Below are positions 6,254 through 11,929 of a stretch of DNA of 11,929 nt, piece after piece. Each line of letters opens with the position of its first letter. Within the stretch, counting starts at the first letter, position 1. The position numbers were made by a program, and so were the translations under genes. The stretch lies in NCBI GenBank assembly GCA_964412405.1, contig CAYPOB010000030.1, positions 1 to 11,929 on the forward strand, written 5' to 3'. The notes below the pieces were generated by a model that saw nothing but the letters and a program-made list of their open reading frames with translations, was not told the DNA's origin and searched no databases. The stretch is from JAJOKI01 sp964412405 (GTDB lineage Archaea > Halobacteriota > UBA148 > JAJOKI01).

Positions 6254-6770
6254 AATTGATTAACTCTTCGCCCTTACCCACGACGATTCGACACGGTGTG
6301 GGAAGTTTATTGGTCGCCCTTCTAAGCGCATCCTTTGCCTTGTTGAAATTCTGTGGATGTACACTCAGCGTCATGATCTTTTGTCTCTGACGAACGCGCG
6401 CCGCAGTCCCAACCGCCTTGCCAAATGCCCTTCGCATTCCATCAGAGATTCTATCTGCACCCGCTCCCGTTGCTTGTTTATTCTCTCTGAGAACCTGATG
6501 AGGGAACACATTTAGTTTGAGATGATAGTTCGAACGTCCAACATCCCTAAGTAAGAATCGATTTGCAGATACACGCGCTGACTCAAGAGCGCTGTCCCTG
6601 ATCTGACACGCCTCCTCCGCTATCAGTGTTAGTGTCACAGGGAATTCGTTGGTCAGATTGCCCATGTCAAACTGGACGATCTTGCTCCCCGGAATGCCTC
6701 CCATATATGTCCTGCGGGTGTATGCGCGATCCTTAAGCGCCCGATACATACTTGCTGGTTTTCTAGTCAT
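6252..6770 (-). CDS. rpl10e: Large-subunit ribosomal protein L10e (uL16 family)
   Basis: This is the archaeal counterpart of bacterial L16 and eukaryotic RPL10. It sits near the peptidyl transferase centre and helps position tRNA. The 172-residue length is normal. Typical sequence is seen throughout: MTRKPASMYRALKDRAYTRR at the start, YMGGIPGSKIVQFDMGN (22-38), SARVSANRFLLRD, YHLKLNVFPHQVLRENKQAT in the middle, AGADRISDGMRRAFGKAVG, and a closing LRRATNKLPTPCRIVV. Its ATG lies 26 nt past the mptG stop. A strong TATA sequence overlaps the mptG stop codon, so rpl10e probably has its own promoter and a leader of only a few nucleotides. The downstream aIF2-beta start is coupled to its stop. Nothing unusual is seen in the protein. 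Confidence 0.97.
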   Translation of the reverse strand: MTRKPASMYRALKDRAYTRRTYMGGIPGSKIVQFDMGNLTNEFPVTLTLIAEEACQIRDSALESARVSANRFLLRDVGRSNYHLKLNVFPHQVLRENKQATGAGADRISDGMRRAFGKAVGTAARVRQRQKIMTLSVHPQNFNKAKDALRRATNKLPTPCRIVVGKGEELIN

Positions 6771-6793
6771 TGTAGCTCTATATAGGATTTCGA

Positions 6794-6806
6794 CTTTTAT
6801 ATAAAC
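6794..6806 (-). promoter_or_regulatory. TATA box for rpl10e inside the 3' end of mptG
   Basis: On the minus strand the sequence GTTTATATAAAAG contains TTTATATA (6798-6805), a near-consensus archaeal TATA box, and includes the mptG stop codon. Its centre is ~31 nt before the rpl10e ATG. Initiation ~25 nt downstream would give a leader of about 5 nt, which agrees with the lack of a clear Shine-Dalgarno before rpl10e. Confidence 0.6.
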
Positions 6807-7741
6807 TTTATTGATGCTCCAGTGTTTCTCGCACGTACTGTCATGACATCGCCCCCAATACCAATTTTCAGATGCTCCCTCATCGCATCCCGAAGCCCAG
6901 AGGGCTGATCGGTAATTCCATACACGAGCGGGCCAAAGGAGCTCATCCCAGCACCTGCTGCGCCGTTCTGAAGCATCACGTCCATTATTTCTCTGGCAAT
7001 CGGCTGGAGCTCGATTTCCCTTCGCTTAAAACCGATATCTTGAATTCGATTAATGGCGGACCCGAAGGTCGTCAAATCCTCCTCAAATAGGGCGGGCAGC
7101 AGTTCCATGAGTATAACATGCGAAACGGCCTGTACCTCACTTAAGGGGATCGGGCATTCTATTTGGAATATGTCAACCTCACTCGCACCAGACGCTCCCT
7201 GCATATCTGGAATGGCGAGCACGATGTCCCAGTCTGGAAAATCGTGGCGTATCAGCACAGGAGGTGGTGGAGCATGACTGACTGCTGATGGCTTAAATCC
7301 TTTCCCTTCAAATTTGTGCCCGCCGTCGAGGATAAATCCACCCTCCTCGAATGCAGCGACGCCTATGCCAGATGTGCCGCCCCTCCTGACCATCTTCGCC
7401 ATCTCGCGAACGGACAATCCGAGGTCATATAGTAGATTTACGGCCATTCCTGCCGCGAGAGATGCCTGGGTACCGGAGCCCAGACCTACGTGCGAGGGCA
7501 TATCATCTTCGATGGTGATACGTGCGCCCCTGTCTCTGCCTGCCATCATTTCGGCGCTCATCCTCACGCGTTCGCACAGGGCGCTGTCGCCCTCTACGGT
7601 TACTCTATCGGCTTTTTCTGCAGAGAGGGTGAAAGATGGCTGGTCCAATGTTATGCCAATGCCGCCATCTACCCTTCCCAGCGCCCCATTTAAGTCGATC
7701 AGCGTGATATGTATCCTCGATGGCGTCCTGATTTTGATCAT
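6797..7741 (-). CDS. mptG: Beta-ribofuranosylaminobenzene 5'-phosphate synthase (methanopterin biosynthesis)
   Basis: The enzyme joins a 4-aminobenzoate-type substrate with phosphoribosyl pyrophosphate, releasing CO2 and pyrophosphate, as the first committed step toward the arylamine part of (tetrahydro)methanopterin. The 314 residues match the family's usual length of about 320. The GHMP-kinase fold is seen: the N-terminal RTPSRIHITLIDLNG (5-19) followed by GRVDGGIGITLD (22-33), the glycine-rich PSHVGLGSGTQASLAAGMAV (82-101), GGTSGIGVAAFEEGGFILDG in the middle, and AAGAGMSSFGPLVYGI near the C-terminus. The gene starts at ATG 7741 without an obvious Shine-Dalgarno. The 96-nt gap upstream separates it from the zinc-finger gene and probably holds its promoter, though no strong TATA stands out. 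With cofE it supports an F420/methanopterin-dependent C1 metabolism. Confidence 0.95.
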   Translation of the reverse strand: MIKIRTPSRIHITLIDLNGALGRVDGGIGITLDQPSFTLSAEKADRVTVEGDSALCERVRMSAEMMAGRDRGARITIEDDMPSHVGLGSGTQASLAAGMAVNLLYDLGLSVREMAKMVRRGGTSGIGVAAFEEGGFILDGGHKFEGKGFKPSAVSHAPPPPVLIRHDFPDWDIVLAIPDMQGASGASEVDIFQIECPIPLSEVQAVSHVILMELLPALFEEDLTTFGSAINRIQDIGFKRREIELQPIAREIMDVMLQNGAAGAGMSSFGPLVYGITDQPSGLRDAMREHLKIGIGGDVMTVRARNTGASIKFI

Positions 7742-7823
7742 TGTTTTAATCGTCCCATCATATCAGTAGCCCTGATAAAGCTTACCAAAAATACTTGACT
7801 CAAAGTTATACTTTATGTACTAT

Positions 7824-7829
7824 AAAAAA
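7824..7829 (-). terminator. Oligo-T terminator candidate after the zinc-finger gene
   Basis: On the minus strand, six consecutive T residues (in GATTTTTTATAG) begin 8 nt after the stop of the YgiT-type gene. Archaeal RNA polymerase often terminates at such T tracts without a hairpin. It would separate the DUF4258/YgiT pair from mptG. The signal is short. Confidence 0.4.
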
Positions 7830-7837
7830 TCTTGTCA

Positions 7838-8059
7838 CTAACTCGATGCTTCTTGCAATACATCCGATAGATATTCTCTTCGTTTGCTGGAAACATATGA
7901 TGTGATCTTTTGAATGAACGTGGCGGTCTTGGTATCAAAATACTTCTCGCCGCACCGCGTGCACACCTCTGTAGGCATCTCTCTTACGGAAACCCCCCCA
8001 ATCTCAACTTCGACGAGTTTCTTTTCGACTTTGCCGCCACACGAATAGCAGGTCTTCAT
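7838..8059 (-). CDS. YgiT/MqsA-type zinc-finger protein, probable antitoxin-like partner
   Basis: The 73-residue protein has the YgiT-type zinc finger: C4-x2-C7 (CYSCGGK) and C33-x2-C36 (CTRCGEKYFD), with a GGVSVREMPTEVC core between them. The C-terminus is a short charged helix (FIQKITSYVSSKRREYL). In MqsA the equivalent N-terminal finger binds the toxin, while DNA binding comes from a separate HTH that is absent here. Its ATG overlaps the stop of the upstream DUF4258 gene by 4 nt (ATGA), a typical toxin-antitoxin arrangement. Such pairs are widespread in archaea and cyanobacteria, but most have not been shown to be toxic. The fold is well supported; the antitoxin role is inferred from family and context. 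Confidence 0.85.
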   Translation of the reverse strand: MKTCYSCGGKVEKKLVEVEIGGVSVREMPTEVCTRCGEKYFDTKTATFIQKITSYVSSKRREYLSDVLQEASS

Positions 8060-8361
8060 TTCACATTTCTCCTTTGTTTATAGTCATCTTTCCATGTATT
8101 TAAGTCTGGCCTATAAACTGTTACGATAATCAATACATCCTCATGGGGTGCGCATACCACATGTATGGATGATTTGTGTATCGAGCACAGTAAGAGGCAA
8201 CTGGCCCCTCTGGGATCGTCGAGATATTCCTCAATGATATCAAAATCTTGTTTTAGGGCTTGCTCCAGTTCTTCAGCAGTGATATTTTCAAGGGACTCTT
8301 TTTCAACTGCATGTAACGTGTGTCGTATATTGTTAAGGCGTGATATTATTTCATCTCGCAT
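8056..8361 (-). CDS. DUF4258-like protein, putative toxin of the YgiT-type pair
   Basis: The 101-residue protein has an N-terminal helical part (MRDEIISRLNNIRHTLHAVE) and a C-terminal DUF4258 pattern: SIHVVCAPHEDVLIIVTVYR, then PD, followed by W and a basic tail (KDDYKQRRN). The HVV...IIVTVYRPD..W signature is typical of DUF4258 proteins encoded beside YgiT-type zinc fingers. These are distantly RelE-like and are proposed to be toxins or nucleases; activity here is unproven. The start ATG is preceded by GAAGGA at good spacing. The gene lies 101 nt downstream of the ileS stop on the same strand, so it could be read from ileS transcripts or from a weak promoter in that gap, where no strong TATA is seen. 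Confidence 0.82.
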   Translation of the reverse strand: MRDEIISRLNNIRHTLHAVEKESLENITAEELEQALKQDFDIIEEYLDDPRGASCLLLCSIHKSSIHVVCAPHEDVLIIVTVYRPDLNTWKDDYKQRRNVK

Positions 8362-8462
8362 GCTTGTATTCCTTCTGCCAAACCATCTGGCTGTTTATTC
8401 TTCACTTTCTTGGCGTTTTAATGACTTTCACTTATGTTATGCCTTCTGTGGATATCCTGCTC

Positions 8463-11400
8463 TTATTTCCCAATCCCGAACTCCATCTCGATGTTTTCTA
8501 TAGTCCATTTCTTTACCAGATCGCCTTTTATCGTGACATCTATACCCATGTCCAGACTCTCTGCCCTGACCTCGCCTGAGATGAAATCCCACCATGCGCC
8601 CATTAAATCGACCACCCGCTCATCCTGGATTCTCATGGATACGTCTATTTTGTCCATCATGTCAAGGTTCAGCTCACGTCGCATATCCTGAATGCGCCTG
8701 ATGACCTCTCTGGCATATCCCTCTGCAATGAGTTCGTCGGTCAACTTGACGTCCACATATATGCGCCCGCCTGAGAACTCTGCCACGCTGACGTGTTCTG
8801 GAACGCTCTCCTCAAATCCAACCATCTCCTCGGTGATGAGGACATCGCCGCCAGACAGTTTGAGTTTGTATCCCTTGGAGATCGTCCTTTTCACCGTCCT
8901 GCCATCGACCTTTTTGAGCGCATCGATGACCCTGCCGGCAATCTCCTTGAACTCTGGTCCAATGCGATTGGGGTTCGGAACGACCCTGAGTCCAAGCTCC
9001 TTCCACTCCTCTCCCGCCTCGAGTACGATGAGCTCCTTTGCATTTACTCGTTCCTTGATGACGCTTTCAAGCGATCTGACCGCCTTGACCACGACGTCAT
9101 TATCGGGCGCTATCACGATCCTCTTCACAGGCCATCTCAGCTTCCGCTTGGCTTTCTGGCGCGCATTCGAGGCGGCTTCAACCACTCTCCTGGCGACATC
9201 CATATGTGCCTCAAGAGTTTTATTTATCGACTTTTTATCTGCAACTGCCCAGTCGCACATATGCACGGTAGGCAGCACATCGCCTTCATGAGCCGCGTTC
9301 TGGTAAATCTCCTCGGCGATGAACGGCGTAAAGGGAGCCATCAGCTTGACGACCGTCTCCGTCACCTCCCATATCGTGCGGTATGCCGCGAACTTGTCCG
9401 GATCATCCGCCTCCACCCACATCCTTGGGCGTATCAATCTGATGTACCAGCGCGACAAATCCTCCACTATGAAGTTCTGGAGGGCTCTGGTCGCTCGGTG
9501 CAGCTCATACCCATCCATCGCCTCTCCCACTTCTAAAATCAGCGAATTAACCTTTGATAACGCCCATTTATCCTCAACCCTGAGATGCGATTTCACGGAT
9601 TCCGACGACACGGCAGAGGGGTCGAAGTTGTCGAGCGCCATATAAGGAAGCGGAAAGCGATACACGTTCCATAGGATGTTCAACATGCGATGTGCGTTCT
9701 GGATATCCTCCGAGACGACTTTGAGGTCTTCCCACGGCGCGTTTGATGAAAGGACATAAAAGCGCAGTGTATCCGCGCCGTACCTGTCGATGACATCCTC
9801 TGGCGTCACCACATTCCCCATGCTTTTGGACATCTTCCTGCCGAGGTCGTCCAGCGTGAAGCCGTGCATTAACACGCTCTTGTAGGGCACCCGGCCAAAC
9901 GCTATCATGGATGCGCCAAGCTGCGAATAGAACCACCCTCTCGTCTGGTCATGTCCCTCAGTGATGAAGTCCGCAGGCCACCATGTATCAAACGCCCCTG
10001 ATTTGTGCGGGAAATCCAGCCCAGCCCATGAAGCAATCGCTGAATCGAACCAGACGTCTAAAACGTCCTCCACTCTGCGCATCTCGCTGGTGCATTTTGG
10101 ACATTTTAAACGTATTTTATCCAAGTCTGATCGATGCAACCCCATACCTTCGGGAAGATTTCCTGCCTTCTCCTCGAGCTCGCCACGTGTTCCAATCACA
10201 TCCATGTTCATGCACTCGCATACCCATATCGGTAGCGGGATGCCCCAGTATCTCTGGCGCGATATGCACCAGTCTCTGACGCCCTCTACCCAGTCCTTAA
10301 ACCTGGCAGAGCCTGCCCATTCCGGATGCCATTTGACCTTCTCGATTTCCTTCAGCATCGAATCCTTCAGCTTCGAAACCTTGAGGAACCACTGCTTCGT
10401 CGCCAGATAGATGATGGGAGTTTTACAGCGCCAGCAGTGACCGTATCGGTGCGTAACATTTCCATGCGCCAGCAGCACGCCTTTCTTATCAAGGTCTTCT
10501 ATGACCTGCAGATTTGCATCGAAAACATACAAGTCCATATACTTGCCTGCATCTGTGGTATAGCGTCCATCCGGTCCAACAGGACAGAAGATGGGCAAGT
10601 CGTGCTTCGTACCCATTGCAAAGTCGTCCATACCATGTCCTGGGGCGATGTGCACGCATCCAGTATTCTCGATGGTCACAAAATCGGCAAGATAGACCCT
10701 GTGCTCAAAGCCTGCCTGCGCTGGAACGACATCACTTAAAGGAGTTTCATACTCAAGCCCGAGCAGGTCCCTGCCAGGCATCGTCTCGAGAATCTCATAA
10801 TCCCGATAGCGTCCCTCCCTCAAAACGTCCTCGACCAGTTCTGACGCCATGATCAATATCTCGTCCTGGTTTTCATTCCATGCACGCACCTTTGAATACT
10901 TAAAATCAGGATGCACCGCAACCGCTATGTTAGAGGGGATCGTCCACGGAGTCGTCGTCCAGATTACGATGTGGGTATTATCCTCCCCGACGACTGGAAA
11001 TTTGACATAAATCGAGGGGTCGATTCGGTCCCAGTATTCGACCTCGGAATCCGCGATAGCAGTTTCACACCGCGGACACCAGTTGACTACCCTTTTGCCA
11101 CCCTCGAGCAGTCCCTTCTCGTGCGCCTGTTTTATCGTCCACCAGGCAGCTTCGATGTAGCTGTCATCGATCGTCATGTAGGGGTCATCCCAGTCAAGCC
11201 ATGCACCGAGTCGCTTAAACTGCACCGTCATCTGTTCCTTGTTCTGGAGGGCGAACGCTTTGCATTCATCGATAAATCGATCGGAACCGTATGCTTCGAT
11301 ATCCTTTTTCGTCTTGAAACCGAGATGCTCCTCAACTTTTACCTCAATGGGGAGGCCGTGCATATCCCATCCTGCTCTGTCCAGGATGTCAAATCCATTC

Positions 11401-11621
11401 ATCGATTTAAAGCGCAATACCGCATCCTTGATGATCTTATTCCATGCGGTACCGAGATGGATGGCTCCCGTCGTATATGGCGGACCATCCACAAAATAAA
11501 ATCGCTGGCCGCCCCTCCGGTGTTCCCGCGTGCGCTTGTATGCCCCCGTCTCATTCCACTGTCGGATAACCCGTTCTTCTACCTTGTGTGAATCATATTG
11601 TCCTGTAACTTCTTCCTTCAC
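8463..11621 (-). CDS. ileS: Isoleucyl-tRNA synthetase, archaeal type
   Basis: The class Ia synthetase charges tRNA-Ile with isoleucine and edits misactivated valine. About 1052 residues is the normal length for the archaeal/eukaryotic-type enzyme. Counted from the GTG at 11621, the HIGH-equivalent lies in PPYTTGAIHLGT (47-58). Next come VNWCPRCETAIADSEVEY, the CP1 editing domain with GCVHIAPGHGMDDF, RYGHCWRCKTPIIYLATKQW, and cysteine pairs of zinc-binding type (CECMN, CPKC). KMSKS is at 596-600. SRWYIRLIRPR and the anticodon-binding and C-terminal domains follow. I chose GTG 11621 because GAGGT lies 6 nt upstream and the N-terminus (KEEVTGQYD) then matches methanosarcinal IleRS. ATG 11627 would leave no Shine-Dalgarno spacing, and GTG 11678 would add sequence that resembles a transposase relic. 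The gene is intact. Confidence 0.96.
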   Translation of the reverse strand: MKEEVTGQYDSHKVEERVIRQWNETGAYKRTREHRRGGQRFYFVDGPPYTTGAIHLGTAWNKIIKDAVLRFKSMNGFDILDRAGWDMHGLPIEVKVEEHLGFKTKKDIEAYGSDRFIDECKAFALQNKEQMTVQFKRLGAWLDWDDPYMTIDDSYIEAAWWTIKQAHEKGLLEGGKRVVNWCPRCETAIADSEVEYWDRIDPSIYVKFPVVGEDNTHIVIWTTTPWTIPSNIAVAVHPDFKYSKVRAWNENQDEILIMASELVEDVLREGRYRDYEILETMPGRDLLGLEYETPLSDVVPAQAGFEHRVYLADFVTIENTGCVHIAPGHGMDDFAMGTKHDLPIFCPVGPDGRYTTDAGKYMDLYVFDANLQVIEDLDKKGVLLAHGNVTHRYGHCWRCKTPIIYLATKQWFLKVSKLKDSMLKEIEKVKWHPEWAGSARFKDWVEGVRDWCISRQRYWGIPLPIWVCECMNMDVIGTRGELEEKAGNLPEGMGLHRSDLDKIRLKCPKCTSEMRRVEDVLDVWFDSAIASWAGLDFPHKSGAFDTWWPADFITEGHDQTRGWFYSQLGASMIAFGRVPYKSVLMHGFTLDDLGRKMSKSMGNVVTPEDVIDRYGADTLRFYVLSSNAPWEDLKVVSEDIQNAHRMLNILWNVYRFPLPYMALDNFDPSAVSSESVKSHLRVEDKWALSKVNSLILEVGEAMDGYELHRATRALQNFIVEDLSRWYIRLIRPRMWVEADDPDKFAAYRTIWEVTETVVKLMAPFTPFIAEEIYQNAAHEGDVLPTVHMCDWAVADKKSINKTLEAHMDVARRVVEAASNARQKAKRKLRWPVKRIVIAPDNDVVVKAVRSLESVIKERVNAKELIVLEAGEEWKELGLRVVPNPNRIGPEFKEIAGRVIDALKKVDGRTVKRTISKGYKLKLSGGDVLITEEMVGFEESVPEHVSVAEFSGGRIYVDVKLTDELIAEGYAREVIRRIQDMRRELNLDMMDKIDVSMRIQDERVVDLMGAWWDFISGEVRAESLDMGIDVTIKGDLVKKWTIENIEMEFGIGK

Positions 11622-11627
11622 GCCCAT

Positions 11628-11632
11628 ACCTC
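11628..11632 (-). promoter_or_regulatory. Shine-Dalgarno GAGGT deciding the ileS start
   Basis: GAGGT lies 6 nt before the GTG at 11621 and directly abuts the ATG at 11627, so the GTG is the better start. No convincing TATA box is seen between this site and the transposase-like remnant; the nearest AT-rich stretch is ATACAAACATTT. Confidence 0.6.
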
Positions 11633-11869
11633 GACTGCTGCATTTCTGAAATGTTTGTATCCCGACATCTACACCCACGAAAGTGAGATGCTTTGGTTAT
11701 GTCTGGCCCCTCTATTATCCTTTTCGCAACTCAAGTAGAATCAATAATAACCGTCATTGTGTTTAACCAGTTTGGATGCAAAGTTCATACCCCCCGTATA
11801 TCTCCCCATCCCCAATAGTTTCGTCCCCGTCTCTTTAAGGTTCAGCACGACTGTCTTCGTGAGTTTCAT
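11633..11869 (-). pseudogene. Decayed TnpB-like (IS605/IS1341-type) transposase remnant
   Basis: From an ATG at 11869 a 42-residue frame (stop at 11741) begins MKLTKTVVLNLKETG and continues KLLGMGRYTGGMNFASKLV. This resembles a TnpB N-terminus, with its basic start, the L.L....... stretch and the aromatic .....MN.ASK motif. About 50 nt further on and in another frame (11633-11696) comes PKHLTFVGVDVGIQTF, which resembles the TnpB RuvC-I block, where GVD.GI holds the first catalytic aspartate. Everything between and after these in a ~400-residue TnpB is missing, so this is at best a deleted and frame-shifted relic abutting the ileS start. Both fragments are short and I could not run a search. 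It may instead be a small unrelated peptide plus chance. Confidence 0.5.
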
Positions 11870-11874
11870 CACAA

Positions 11875-11901
11875 ATATATTGCACATATATTGCACATAT
11901 A
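11875..11901. repeat. 11-bp tandem repeat next to the transposase-like remnant
   Basis: Two exact copies of ATATATTGCAC (11875-11885 and 11886-11896) are followed by a partial third (ATATA). They lie just upstream of the TnpB-like start and could be part of the element's end, a promoter region or a protein-binding site. Confidence 0.6.
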
Positions 11902-11912
11902 CTACTATATGT
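11895..11912. repeat. Perfect 7-bp hairpin, possible subterminal end of an IS605-type element
   Basis: ACATATA and TATATGT form a perfect 7-bp stem with the 4-nt loop CTAC, overlapping the tail of the 11-bp repeats. IS200/IS605 elements carry short subterminal hairpins, so this may mark the left end of the remnant. The stem is purely A/T-rich apart from one G·C pair, so chance is possible. Confidence 0.45.
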
Positions 11913-11929
11913 TTTAAATAACGCCGAGG

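Noticed and set aside
6776..6786. CTATATAG just before rpl10e as its TATA box
   Set aside because: It is only ~12 nt from the ATG, so initiation would fall inside the gene. The TTTATATA at 6798-6805 fits better.
8362..8462. Gap between ileS and the DUF4258 gene as a possible small RNA or terminator
   Set aside because: No stable hairpin, long T tract or clear TATA box was seen; only the ribosome-binding site of the DUF4258 gene is supported.
8793..9536. Long plus-strand open frame (247 codons) opposite ileS
   Set aside because: It lies wholly antisense to conserved IleRS coding sequence, its translation has no recognisable domain, and it reads like a codon-bias shadow.
10911..11591. Plus-strand open frame (226 codons) opposite the ileS N-terminal part
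   Set aside because: It is antisense to the catalytic and editing domains of IleRS; the translation is arginine/proline-rich and unlike any family.
11622..11678. N-terminal extension of IleRS from the GTG at 11678
   Set aside because: The extra residues are absent from IleRS relatives and resemble a TnpB RuvC-I fragment. GTG 11621 has a properly spaced Shine-Dalgarno.

Overview
The window looks like chromosomal DNA of a methane- or alkane-cycling archaeon in the Methanosarcinia/Methanophagales/Syntrophoarchaeia part of the Halobacteriota. The evidence is one gene each for coenzyme F420 (cofE) and methanopterin (mptG) biosynthesis, archaeal translation genes (L10e, aIF2-beta with a C-terminal TRAM domain, archaeal-type IleRS), a CetZ tubulin homologue, archaeal TATA boxes, and GGTGAT/GGAG ribosome-binding sites. 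The exact lineage cannot be fixed from sequence alone.

Left block (1-3520, all on the minus strand, transcribed right to left). An unrecognised coiled-coil/winged-helix-like protein (2576-3520) overlaps by 26 nt a protein with a C-terminal PRC-barrel (1873-2601). An 80-nt gap follows, then CetZ (623-1792), and 12 nt later a secreted or membrane-anchored protein that runs off the left edge (1-610). PRC-barrel proteins are known partners of FtsZ-based division in haloarchaea, so this could be a cytoskeleton, cell-shape or division module.

Middle plus-strand pair (3589-5640). apgM (cofactor-independent phosphoglycerate mutase) and cofE (F420-0:L-glutamate ligase) are 6 nt apart. They diverge from the left block across a 68-nt intergenic region with one TATA box that may serve both directions. 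cofE carries the most striking feature of the window: about 102 bp of consecutive hairpins inserted in frame. Removing exactly 102 bp between two ACAT copies restores a family-standard CofE.

Right block (5611-11621, minus strand). ileS is followed by a DUF4258 / YgiT-type zinc-finger pair resembling a toxin-antitoxin or HigBA/MqsRA-like cassette, then mptG, rpl10e and aIF2-beta. rpl10e probably has its own promoter inside the end of mptG. The aIF2-beta gene starts at TTG behind a near-perfect Shine-Dalgarno sequence and converges on cofE with a 30-nt overlap.

Right edge (11622-11929). No intact gene is present. It holds what looks like a decayed TnpB (IS605/IS1341-type) remnant: an N-terminal fragment, a RuvC-I-like fragment in another frame, and an AT-rich end with an 11-bp tandem repeat and a short perfect hairpin. 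Apart from this edge, the gaps are short and only promoter- or terminator-like signals were seen in them. No tRNA, rRNA or CRISPR array was recognised.
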